A stretch of 64,000 nucleotides of DNA from Verticillium longisporum (taxonomy: Eukaryota > Ascomycota > Sordariomycetes > Glomerellales > Plectosphaerellaceae), in contig JAETXT010000012.1 in NCBI GenBank assembly GCA_019188255.1, positions 1,550,001 to 1,614,000 on the forward strand, given 5' to 3'. The position numbers and the translations under genes are program-made. Below the pieces are notes generated by a model. That model searched no databases. It was given only the letters and a program-made list of their open reading frames with translations, and was not told the DNA's origin. Position 1 is the stretch's first letter; each line of letters begins with the position of its first letter. Shown here in pieces: positions 11,025 to 20,546 of this stretch.

Positions 11025-11627
11025 ACAATGATTCGCTACGCCGTTCGGTACTTGCTGAAGCTACTTGCTGAAGCTGACGAGACTGATGAAAGAGTGTTTT
11101 GTGCCTTCATTGTCTTGCCTTGGCTGCGGGTGCTCCCGAGCTCAACAGGATGAGCGATACCAGGGACTAGGAGTAAATGAATGATTTCACCACCACTGAA
11201 CCGAGTGCCACCGCAATTCGAGCGTACCTTGGTGATGAGGAAACCTGACAATCATAGCGCTAGGCCTTCCTTCCTTCCAACAACAGCCTGCCGTCCTTGC
11301 CCCTGGCGGCTCTTGCGGCTCCCCCGCATCTGGTGGGTGCTTTGGGGGAAGTCGCAGTCCTCAGGGGCGCACTTGCCGAGGCATTTCGGTAGTGTGGGGT
11401 AGCTCGTCTGGGGAAGGGAAAGCTCACCCCAACCTGGACCTGCCATTTAAATGTCAATGGAAGTTGGTACTGACGAGGAGCATTTGACTGATTTGCTCGT
11501 ACATGTTTTCGACATTGCCCTTGCTCTATAATCCGGCCTGAGCTTTCCATTTCTTTGCTGAGCCTCTTCGTCTTCTTGCACTAAATCCAACACTCAACTC
11601 ATTTCATAACATACCGTACCCGCCATC
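11025..11627. other. Intergenic region rpa49/eci1
   Basis: A 603-bp interval holding the rpa49 3' flank and eci1 promoter. A TATAAT-like element lies near 11527 and a pyrimidine-rich leader at 11545-11600 precedes the eci1 ATG. No gene is seen. Confidence 0.5.
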
Positions 11628-12518
11628 ATGTCCAACATCATCTCGCTCGAGTATCGCGGCCGCGTTGCGCTGCTGACCATTGACAATGACGCCAAGCTCA
11701 ACGCCATGAACCAGGAAAACTACTATGACCTCGCCCAGAAGCTCCGTGAGATTGCCACACACGACGAGGTCTTCATCACCGTGCTCGTTGGCAAGGGCCG
11801 CTATTTCTCTGCGTATGACTTCCTGCACATGAATCAACGCCACATGGCCGCCTCCTGCGTGCGCCGCTAACGAGTCCCCATCAGCGGCGCCGACGTTTCC
11901 CTCGCCAACAAGGCACCCGCCGCGGACGATGCCCTCGCCAACCACAAGCACTGGCTCTCTGCCTTTGTCGCCAACAACCTCAACACGACCGAGGCCTTCT
12001 TCTCCCACCCCAAGATCCTCGTCGTCGGCCTCAACGGCCCCGTCATCGGCCTCACCGCCGCCCTCGTTGCCTTTGCCGACTTTATCTACATCACGCCCCA
12101 CACCTTCCTGCTGACGCCCTTTTCCTCCCTCGGCCTCGTCGCCGAGGGCGGCGCCAGCCGCGCCCTCGTCCAGCGGCTCGGCCCCGCGCGGTCCCACGAG
12201 GCCCTCCTCATGAGCAGGCGCATCACGGCCGACCAGCTGCTGCAGACGGGCTTCGCCAACAAGTCGTTCGACGTGGCCCAGGGCGACAGCGACCGCTTCC
12301 GGGACCTCGTCCTCGCCGAGGTCGACGACAAGCTGGGCGAGCACCTCACGGGCGAGAGCCTGACGGGGATCAAGAAACTCATCCGCGCGCCCGAGCGCGA
12401 GATTCTCGAGAGGCAGAACCACAAGGAGGTGTTTGCCGGTCTCGAGAGGTTCGTCAAGGGCGTGCCGCAGCAGGAGTTTGCCAAGATTGCCTCGGGGCAG
12501 AAGAGGCACAAGCTGTAA
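11628..12518 (+). CDS. eci1: Peroxisomal delta3,delta2-enoyl-CoA isomerase
   Basis: Two exons, 11628-11812 and 11885-12518, joined by a GTATGA..CAG intron, encode 272 residues. The crotonase fold shows FSAGADVS (oxyanion-hole segment, 60-67), GLNGPVIGLTAALVA (110-124) and LGLVAEGGASRAL. Glu149 in the last motif aligns with the catalytic Glu of yeast Eci1. The C-terminal tripeptide HKL is a PTS1-type peroxisomal signal. The enzyme shifts cis/trans-3 double bonds to trans-2 so that unsaturated fatty acids can enter beta-oxidation. Reading through the intron would stop at 11870, so splicing is required. The gene is convergent with cog1. Confidence 0.9.
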
Positions 12519-12654
12519 ACTAGTCATGTGGATTTGGTCTGGCTCTCTCTACTTTTCTTGGAAAAGCAATGCATTGGTTTATATGCTCGCTCGCTACAGG
12601 TGTCTACATGTATGTGAATGGCGTTCATGTCTATGGGGACGGATGACCTTTCCT

Positions 12655-15171
12655 TCACGCCAACAGACCAAACAGCAGGCTCGTCTTCCTCCAGTGCTCA
12701 CGCGACGACGCGGCGATCCGCTTCCGCGCCTCGGCGCCGTCGAGCCCCGTATGGCTGTACACCTTGTCGCCGAGGGCTGGTAGTTCGCCCGCCGTGGATG
12801 CGCTGTCTGCCGCAGGTCCAAAGGCGCACTCGAACAGATTAATGTCGAAGAACCACTGGGTGAAGAGATCCTGCCTCTGCTGCTCTTCCGTCTGCTTGTC
12901 GTCGTCGACGGCATCTGCCTCCGTTGTGCTGCCGTCCTTTGCCTCGTTCTCTGCTTCGGCCTCTTCATCTGAGTCCTCGTCCTCGTCCTCGCCGTCGGCA
13001 GATGTCTCGTCCTTCTTCTCGTCGTCCTTTGCTTTCCCTTGGTCGCCCTCCCGGCTGCCATCGAGCTGCACCTCCACCGCTTCGAGCCAGGCCTCACAGA
13101 CCTGCTGCCGCACCTTGCGCTTGACGACACCGACAGCCGTGGCGCTCCACAGGTCGACGCCGGCGTCGCTCATGGCGACGGACAGGTCGCGCAGGAACTT
13201 GAAGGCGAGCGGCGACGGCTGCGCCGGCAGCTCCGGGTGGCCCTCCCACAGGGGTCGTCCGACGACGAGCTTTTGCGTCAGCCCGCGCGACGCAAAGACC
13301 TCGACGGGCGCCGCCGACACGGCGAGGGCCAGCTTGTCGTGCAGCGACGGCACCATGTCGAGGCCGAAGCCGCGGAGGGCGGGGGCCCTTTCGAGCCGCG
13401 GCAGGCCGGCGCGCACGTCGCGCAGGACGCGGAGCATGTACGTGGCGACGCGGCCGGCGTTGACGGCGTCGGCGCGGGCGCGCCACAGGTCGGCGAGGCG
13501 GGTCTCGAGGTCGGCGAACGCGCGTGCCAGCGTCGCGTCGAGCCTGTCGTGCAGCGCCGCGGGGTCGTCTCTGCTGAGCTGGTCGTGGCGCGCGTCAATG
13601 GTTTCCTCGTCTTCAATCTCGTCGTCGTCGTCGTCGCCGTCGTTCTCCCACCGCTGCTTCTTCAGCTGGTCGACGACGCCCTCGACCTCGCCAATGACGC
13701 GGCGCCACGAGGCGAAGCACGCCACGGCCCTGGCGACGGCGTCGTTGCGGCCGTGGAGCTGGGCCACGAGGTCCTGCAGGAAGGCGTCGACGCCGGCGGC
13801 CGGGTCGATGTCGAGGGTCGTCTGCGCCCAGAGGGCCGCCGGGCGGTCGGTGACGCCGTCCTTCCAGGCGTCGAGCGTGGCGGCGACCTCGGAGGCGACG
13901 AGGTGGAGCTTGTGGACCTTGGCGTCGATGAGCGCGAGCAGGTGGCCGTTGATGGCCTCGCGCAGGGCGTCGAGCATCTCGGAGGGGTCAAAGCCGCGGG
14001 CCTTGCCGCCGTCGCGGATCCAGAGGCGGAGGACGTTCGTGCGGAGGTCTATGACGGCCTTGAACTCGGTCATGCGCTCCATCGTCGACCGGAGGCCGGC
14101 GACGAGCACCTCGCCGCCCCTTTCGGCCCAGCTCGTGAGCATGCTGCGCGCCTGGGGCCCGTCGAGGTCGTCGTGGCGGACAAAGGGCGTAAAGGTCAGA
14201 ATGTCGTCGCCGCACCAGCGCTCGTACACGTCGAGCCTCAGCGCCTCGACGTTTCGGAGCACGTCGCCCTGCAGCAGCGGCCGCTTCTTGAGCTTGGCCA
14301 GGGCGTCCGAGAGCTTAAAGGGCACCAGCGCCTGGACGTCGAGGAGCGTCCTCACGTACAGCAGCTGGCTCTTGAGGACGTTGGCGCCGCCCTGCTGCCG
14401 GCCGGCCTCTGCGTCGTCGGCGTAAAAGGCCGCCGACATGGCTTTGCTGCGGACGGTGAGAAAGTGCTTGAGCACGTCGCGGGCGCCCGAGCTCGTGGCG
14501 AGGCTGTAGGCGCACAGGGCCTTGAGTGTGTGTTCCTGCCTCTGGGCCTGGTTGTCTGCCGTCTTTTCGAGAAACTTTTCAATGCTCCGAAGGAGACGCC
14601 GGCGAAGACCCTCGAGGCTCTTTCTCGCCGTCTCGACGACGAGGGCGACGTCGGGTTCCCGGTCCAGCTCCTCGCGCGTGAAGCCCTTGGACAGCAGGCG
14701 ACTCAGCACGAGGACCTCGCTGCCGAGCAGCAGCCTGTCGCCGGGTCCCAGTTTTGCATCGTGGCCGGCGGCGGCACCGCGGCCCTTGAGCAGGAGCTTG
14801 CCGACGACGAGGGCACAGGCGTCGAGGAGTCTCGCCCTCGCAAAGACGGCCATGCGGGGGTCTTCAGCTTCGGGGGCAAACTCGGCGTAGCCCTCGAGTT
14901 TGCGGCCGACGACGGCGCGGCCGCAGCGATGGCCCATGCGGGCGAGCAGGGCCTGGACGGCGTCGTTGTCCTTGCGCATCTGGACGATCGAGTCGGCGGT
15001 GCCGAGGAGGCCGCGGTAGGAAGAGCCGACCTGGGTGCGCAGGCGCGCGGCCTTGTCGTCAATCTGGACATGGAGTGCGCGGTGGATGGCGCGGATCTGG
15101 GGCAAGGTGTGGTTGGCGGCGAAGACGTCGGCGGAGGAGGTGAGGTTGGTGATGTCGGGGGCGGCGGCCAT
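12655..15171 (-). CDS. cog1: Conserved oligomeric Golgi complex subunit 1
   Basis: A single exon of 838 residues. The N-terminus carries the Vps51/COG1 domain: SSADVFAANHTLPQIRAIHR, then YRGLLGTADSIVQMRKDND at about residues 50-68. Long helical segments follow, with two acidic low-complexity insertions (about 510-530 and 720-770). COG1 is part of lobe A of the COG complex, a tether for retrograde vesicles within the Golgi that keeps glycosylation enzymes in place. The start MAAAPDITNL is the first ATG. A long open frame on the opposite strand (13039-15186) is a GC-rich shadow. Confidence 0.88.
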   Translation of the reverse strand: MAAAPDITNLTSSADVFAANHTLPQIRAIHRALHVQIDDKAARLRTQVGSSYRGLLGTADSIVQMRKDNDAVQALLARMGHRCGRAVVGRKLEGYAEFAPEAEDPRMAVFARARLLDACALVVGKLLLKGRGAAAGHDAKLGPGDRLLLGSEVLVLSRLLSKGFTREELDREPDVALVVETARKSLEGLRRRLLRSIEKFLEKTADNQAQRQEHTLKALCAYSLATSSGARDVLKHFLTVRSKAMSAAFYADDAEAGRQQGGANVLKSQLLYVRTLLDVQALVPFKLSDALAKLKKRPLLQGDVLRNVEALRLDVYERWCGDDILTFTPFVRHDDLDGPQARSMLTSWAERGGEVLVAGLRSTMERMTEFKAVIDLRTNVLRLWIRDGGKARGFDPSEMLDALREAINGHLLALIDAKVHKLHLVASEVAATLDAWKDGVTDRPAALWAQTTLDIDPAAGVDAFLQDLVAQLHGRNDAVARAVACFASWRRVIGEVEGVVDQLKKQRWENDGDDDDDEIEDEETIDARHDQLSRDDPAALHDRLDATLARAFADLETRLADLWRARADAVNAGRVATYMLRVLRDVRAGLPRLERAPALRGFGLDMVPSLHDKLALAVSAAPVEVFASRGLTQKLVVGRPLWEGHPELPAQPSPLAFKFLRDLSVAMSDAGVDLWSATAVGVVKRKVRQQVCEAWLEAVEVQLDGSREGDQGKAKDDEKKDETSADGEDEDEDSDEEAEAENEAKDGSTTEADAVDDDKQTEEQQRQDLFTQWFFDINLFECAFGPAADSASTAGELPALGDKVYSHTGLDGAEARKRIAASSREHWRKTSLLFGLLA

Positions 15172-16688
15172 GGTGGGCAGTTATGAGAGGGGCATCGATG
15201 GGGGTTTGTCTGTGTGCCGGTCAATGGTCTAGGCTTCTGGTGAAGCAGAAGCAGAAGCAGGAGCAGTCTCAGGCCGTGTGCAGATGGTGGCTTGATGCAG
15301 CTGCTGCAGGCTGTGTGTGGTTGAGGGACTTGAAGCTGTCCTCCAGCTGTGTGTAGTGGTTCAGGATCTGTGATCTGTGGTGAAGCTGTCTACAGCTGCG
15401 GTTGAGCCTTCCTCAGCAGTGGACAGATGCTGGAGCACCTTGACGTGACCAGCTGCCGCCATGCGTCACAGTGTCAGTGCAGTGTCAGTGGTCGGTGGTT
15501 TGTGGCCACTATGGCCACTGTAAGTGGCCACTGTAAGCAGCCGCTGTCTTTACTCTGTCGTCTTCCATGGACCATTTTATTGCCGAGGCAAACACAGCCA
15601 AACAGCACCTCAGAACACCCCAAACCTGGGCGACAAGTATGGAGGTACCCCTTTTCGAGCAGACGAGTCTCATTTTGGCTCAAGGGTGAGGCTTCCCCTG
15701 CTCCTCCATGTTGCCCACAGAGGGGATTCCACTGGTTCTGGTAGACCACTTCAGCCGATTCACCTGGGCAATCCCGACACAAGGCACTGCAGCAATCGAG
15801 ACACTGAACACCGTATGGACCTCGTCTACATGACCATTCCGATGACTCATCAGACGACGTTGGAGGCACAGGATTGAAGGGGTCGGGCGCTGGAGGGACA
15901 CCATCAAGATGCAGGTCCTCCTCAGGTGCAGGTCCTCCTCAGGTGCACGTCCAACATGTCCACCAAGTTGCGATAACGTCCTCTGAGATGGACGTTGCCC
16001 TTGGAATCCATGTCCAATTGGCTGATTGGGATGCCTTGCTCCGAAGCGTGCCGTAACCCTCTGCAGACGTGGGCGAAGGCTACCTGTACCGGAAAGCACG
16101 GGGATGCGATTCAGCAATGAGAGAGTACGCCCAGACATTATGTGCCGCAGTAGGCTGGATGGTCCCTCACTGTAGTGGGAAGACCTGCACATGTATATCT
16201 CTACAGAGATATGGATATATATATATATATCAGCAAGTCCATCTGTGCGTTTGTCACACCTGTCAAGCGGTCCATCTGCAAAGTGCTGACTGATGCCATG
16301 AGACTCATGGGTTGGATGTCAGCAAGTTGACCTGAGCCTTCAATCTAGGTAGGTACCTGGTTGTAAGTGGTAAAAACAGTTGGTATGGTATTAGGTGGAT
16401 AAGTGTTGTTGTATCTGGCTTAGTTTGGTCGCCAACGTGCCCCCAGGGCTACGTTATATAGATCCTGCTGACTAACTGTACCACCAGGAGTCCCTTCCTC
16501 CAGTGGTGCTCGATCCCACTAAGCGTTATCTTATCAACCCGAACGCACCTGCCCCACCAAAAAGTTCTCGCCGGGTGGATTTTTCCCAAACTCCCATCGT
16601 CAAGGCTGCCATCGACGACTCGTCCCTCCCAAGATCATCATCGCCACCACGTCGAGTCGACGAGAGCAACACGGAAAAGAAGACGAAG
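15172..16688. other. Intergenic region cog1/utp3
   Basis: A 1.5-kb interval. It contains a GAAGCA microsatellite at about 15241-15265, a tandem AGGTGCAGGTCCTCCTC duplication at 15908-15945 and an 8-bp inverted repeat ATATCTCT/AGAGATAT at 16195-16212 followed by an AT run. One AGGTAGGTACC motif lies at about 16347. ORFs of 131 and 170 codons on the minus strand lack motifs and are judged spurious. The open frame from 16503 is in frame with utp3, but the conserved protein begins at 16689. Confidence 0.55.
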
Positions 16689-18634
16689 ATGGGCAAGAAG
16701 AGAAAGGCGTCCTCGCGCAACGCGCAGCCGACGGGCCCCAAGGAGCTCGACGCCGCCGACGCCCGCCTCGGCCCCATTACGACGTACAAAGACGTCGCCG
16801 ACTCGGGGAGGAGTACTTTATCAACCGCGACAAGATCATGTTTGACGAGGAGCCCCGTTCGAAACGCGCGCGGCGTGTGGCCGAGGAGGACAAGTTTCTC
16901 GAGCAGTCGGATGAGGAGATTCTGGACGAGGACATGGACTCGGAGGACGAGGACGAAAAGGAGGAGGCGCCGCGACCGAAAAAGGGCGCTGCCGCCAAGG
17001 ACCGTCGTCGTCGTGCCGCTGCTGCTGGCTCCGATGACGAGGCCGGCGAGCAGGGCAACACCAACGACGACGACGGCGAGCAAGGCGACAGCGGTTGGTG
17101 GGGCGACGCCAAGACGGACTACTACGACAATGACCAGATTGAGACCGAGGCCGACGCGCTCGAGGAGGAGGCCGAGGCCAAGCGGCTGCAGCAGAAGAAG
17201 CTCGCCAAGATGGCCGAGGAGGTCTTCCTCTTTGACGAGGGCGACTGGCTCGCGGCGAGACCCGACGGCGACGCCAACGACGGCGACGAAGACGTCGTGA
17301 CCGAGGTGCTGCAGGACGTGGCCGTCACCGACGACATGACGCCCGAGGCGCGCTCCACGCTGCTGGCGGCCCGCTACCCCGAGTTTGAGTACCTCGTCCG
17401 CGAGTTCCGGGAGCTGCAGCCGAGGCTCGTGACCCTGCAAAAGGCGGCCCACGGCAAGTCGGGCAAGTCGCTCGAGGCCGTGCGCTACTGGATCCTCGGC
17501 TGCTACGTCGCCGCGCTCGCCAGCTACTTTGCCATTCTGACGTCGCCCGCGCGCGATGGCGCCTCGACGACAACATTCAAGATTCTCGCGCCGGCCGAGC
17601 TCCGCGACCACGAGGTCATGGAGACGCTCGTCACGTGCAGGGAGGCCTGGCAGAAGCTCGACGCCGTGCGGGCCATCACGGCAGCCGACGAGTCGATGGA
17701 CGTTGATTCGGCAGGCGAAGAGGACGACACGCTCGCCTCGATCCCCGCAGGCGCCGATTTCGTCCGTCCATCCAAGGCCGACAAGAAAATCAGAAAGGCC
17801 AAGGAGAAGGCGCAAAAGGAGAAGGCCAAGCGGGCCCAGGCCGTCGAGGATTCGTTTGCCGATCTCGACGGGCTCCTCGCAACGACGACGACGTCAAAAA
17901 AGGCACGCAAGTCGGCAGCGGCCAAACGTGGCGCAGGGGCCGCCGACGAGGACGGCAATTCCGACTTTGGCGAGGAGGAGGAGCTCGACGCGCGCACGGC
18001 GGCCGACAAGGCGGCGCGCAAGAAGAGCCTGCGTTTCTACACGTCGCAGATTGTGCAAAAGGCCAACCGCCGCGCCGGCGCCGGCCGCGATGCCGGTGGC
18101 GACGCCGACATTCCGTACCGCGAGCGTCTCCGCGACAGGCAGGCGCGGCTCAACGCCGAGGCGGAGAAGCGCGGCCAAAAGGGGTCCAAGTACGGCGAGG
18201 ACCTGGGTGCCGACCCGGGGGGCGACGAGAGCAACGACGAGGACGCGGCGACGGCCAAGGCGGTGCGGGCCGAGGAGGACGACGAGTACTACGACATGGT
18301 GGCGGCGCGGAGCGGTGCCAAAAAGGCGGACAAGGCGGCGCGGCAGGCGGCGCTGGCGGCGGCGGGCGTGGCGGACCGCGTGGTCGAGCAGGAGGTCATT
18401 GGGCCGGATGGCAAGCGGAGCATCAACTACACGATCGAGAAGAACAAGGGCCTCGCGCCGAAGCGGAAGAAGGAGAACCGGAACCCGCGCGTCAAGAAGA
18501 AGCTGCAGTACGAGGCCAAGCAGAAGAAGCTGCGCAGCATGATGTCGACGTACAAGGGCGGCGAGCCGCAGGGAGGCTACGGCGGCGAGAAGACGGGCAT
18601 CACGACGGGGCTGGTGCGGGCGAGGAAGCTGTAG
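16689..18634 (+). CDS. utp3: Sas10/Utp3 SSU processome protein, with a one-base frameshift
   Basis: The start MGKKRKASSRNAQPTGPKEL (16689) matches fungal Sas10 N-termini. After TTYKDVADSG the homology moves to another frame (EEYFINRDKIMFDEEPRSKR). The break is at the GGGG run 16805-16808, where one extra G restores a continuous product of about 649 residues. Next come acidic blocks, then the Sas10/Utp3/C1D helical domain (RYPEFEYLVREFRELQPRL, about 220-330). The C-terminal Sas10 domain has EKNKGLAPKRKKENRNPRVK and KKLQYEAKQKKL, ending VRARKL. The protein acts in nucleolar 18S rRNA processing and is essential in yeast, so an assembly or base-calling error is more likely than a dead gene. Use of ATG 16838 would lose the conserved N-terminus. 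Confidence 0.85.
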
Positions 18635-19116
18635 TTTGTAGAGGAAATGGATCTGTTGTTTGCTGCCTGTGTCTGGATGTCTGCCTCTGCATGTGTGACG
18701 ATGTCATTGTGTGACACGATGTCATCTTCCTCGTGAGGTGGCTGCCTTCGCTCGATGCCTCCAGCGTTCTGGCCACACGGAGAGAACAGGTCAAGAATGC
18801 CATGGCAGCTTGCATCAGAAACAAACTCAATAACAGTAGGTTTACTAGTCTGTCATGTCACCCTCCATCCATTCATCCATCCATCCATGCACCCTCCATC
18901 TCGCCACCATGTCAGGGGTCAGACAAAGCTCGGTGGGGTCCGTCAGCACCAGCCACATCTCACTCGGCTTAGGTCAGACCAAGCGACTCTTCACTTGTAC
19001 CATGTACGACCTCCCCCCTTCAACCTTCCCCCCCTCCCCCCTACCCAATCCTACCCTACCATCCGCCTCCGGACGACGGTAAACTCTCCCTGTCGTCGTC
19101 TACAAAAGCAGACGCC
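18635..19116. other. Intergenic region utp3/tsc10
   Basis: A 482-bp interval with a (CCAT)n microsatellite at about 18867-18890 and a C-rich pyrimidine tract at 19010-19070 just upstream of the tsc10 ATG. No gene is seen. Confidence 0.5.
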
Positions 19117-20302
19117 ATGCCTGACGTCGGCAGCATTGCCTGGATCATCGGTTCTGCCCTGTTTGCCGTCCTTCTCGCCTCCGCCATGGGTCTCTTCAAC
19201 AGGAAGAACCACATGCCCGTCGAGGGCAAGGTACGTGATGCCTTCTTTCCTTGTACCACGTCGAGGCGTGGCTACCGTCAAGGCGTGGCTACCGTCAAGG
19301 CGTGGCTACCGTCAAGGCGTGGCTACCGTCAAGCGTGGCTACCGTCAAGGCATCGCTGACAAGCTTCTCCAGACCATCCTCCTCACCGGCGCGTCCGAGG
19401 GCATGGGTCGCAGCGTCGCCATCAAGCTCGCCGCCCGCGGCGCCAACATCATCGCCGTCGCCCGCAACGTCGAACGCCTCGAGGCCCTGCTGCCCGACCT
19501 CCGCGCCGCCGCCAGGAACCCCTCGACCCAGCGCTTCCACACCCTCTCCGCCGACGTCGGCGTGCCCGACTTTGCCGCGCCCCTGCTCGCCGAGGCGGCG
19601 GCCTGGAACAACGGCCTCGCCCCCGACATTGTCTGGTGCATCGCCGGCATGTCGACGCCCGGCCTCTTCGCCGAGACGCCCTTGGCCCACCTGCGCCGCA
19701 ACATGGACGTCAACTTTTACGGCACCGCCGAGCTCGCCCACGCCGCCCTCGGCCTCTGGCTGGCCCCCGACGCGCCGCGCCCGCGCACCAAGAAGCTGCT
19801 CGTCATGACGAGCTCCGTCGCCGCCTTCTGCCCCATCGCCGGCTACTCGCCCTACGTCCCCTCCAAGGTCGCCCTGCGCGGCCTCGCCGACGCCCTGTCC
19901 CAGGAGCTGCACCTCTACCCCGACAACCCCGTCGGCGTCCACGTCGTCTTCCCCGGCACCATCACGAGCCCCGGCTTCGACCGCGAGAACCTCACCAAGC
20001 CCGAGATCACGCGCCAGCTCGAGGACATCGACCCCGTCCAGACGCCCGACGAGTGCGCCGAGGCCGCCATCCGCGGCCTCGAGCGCGGCCACTTCTTCGT
20101 CACCGTCGCCTGGCTCGGCTTCTTCATGCGCGTCAGCCTGCTCGGCGGCTCCATCCGCAACAACTGGCTCGTCGACACGCTGACCGCCATGTTCGTGACG
20201 CCCCTCATCTGGCTCTTCGTGCTGCCCGACATGATGGGCAAGGCGAAAAAGTACGGCCGCACCCACGGCCATCCGAGCACCTATGCCAAGGTGGCGCCTT
20301 AG
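19117..20302 (+). CDS. tsc10: 3-ketodihydrosphingosine (3-ketosphinganine) reductase
   Basis: Exon 1 (19117-19230) encodes an N-terminal membrane anchor (IAWIIGSALFAVLLASAMGLF). Exon 2 (19373-20302) encodes the short-chain dehydrogenase. Total 347 residues. Visible motifs are the NADPH-binding TGASEGMG (43-50), NMDVNFYG (148-155), the catalytic Ser in MTSSVAAF (185/186) and YVPSK (Tyr199, Lys203). The C-terminal hydrophobic helix pair LTAMFVTPLIWLFVLPDMM is typical of KDSR/Tsc10. It reduces 3-ketodihydrosphingosine to dihydrosphingosine in the endoplasmic reticulum, the second step of sphingolipid synthesis. The 142-nt intron (GTACGT..CCAG) is mostly a 17-bp minisatellite. A 12-bp tandem repeat begins at the stop codon. 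Confidence 0.9.
19265..19348. repeat. 17-bp minisatellite inside the tsc10 intron
   Basis: Five consecutive copies of GGCGTGGCTACCGTCAA at 19265-19281, 19282-19298, 19299-19315, 19316-19332 and 19333-19348. The fifth lacks one G. The first four copies are identical, suggesting recent expansion. The array makes up more than half of the intron 19231-19372. Confidence 0.95.
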
Positions 20303-20344
20303 GCCTGCGTTCTGGCCTGCGTTCTGGCCTGCGTTCTGGCCTGG
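20302..20344. repeat. 12-bp tandem repeat at the tsc10 stop codon
   Basis: Three perfect copies of GGCCTGCGTTCT plus a partial fourth start at the last base of the TAG stop (20300-20302) and form the beginning of the 3' UTR. Confidence 0.95.
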
Positions 20345-20546
20345 AGGACAAACTAGATACCCGTAATCAAGCTGTAATGAAGAGTAGCGCATAAAAAGCA
20401 CGTTACTTATTTGCTCATGTCTTTCACGTTCAGTTGACGTGTATTTCGACCGAGTGCTCTGTCCGTGTCGCACATTCTATGGTCAAGGGTATCACTACAT
20501 GCCATCCATCCATCCATCCATGCGTCCTCTTACAGCCGCCGCAGCC

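Noticed and set aside
7825..12518. Metabolic gene cluster linking htd2 and eci1
   Set aside because: The two fatty-acid genes belong to different organelles and are separated by a Pol I subunit; no shared regulation is visible.
13039..15186. 715-codon plus-strand frame antisense to cog1
   Set aside because: GC-rich shadow with Val/Gly/Ala-biased composition; the minus strand encodes a full COG1.
15680..16192. 170-codon minus-strand ORF between cog1 and utp3
   Set aside because: No domain, overlaps another minus-strand frame and repeat sequence.
16195..16235. ATATCTCT/AGAGATAT inverted repeat beside an AT run, considered as a transposon end
   Set aside because: Only 8 bp with a 2-nt spacer, no target duplication or ORF.
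16503..16688. N-terminal extension of utp3 from ATG 16503
   Set aside because: Conserved Sas10 sequence starts at MGKKRKASS (16689); the upstream 62 codons look like leader sequence.
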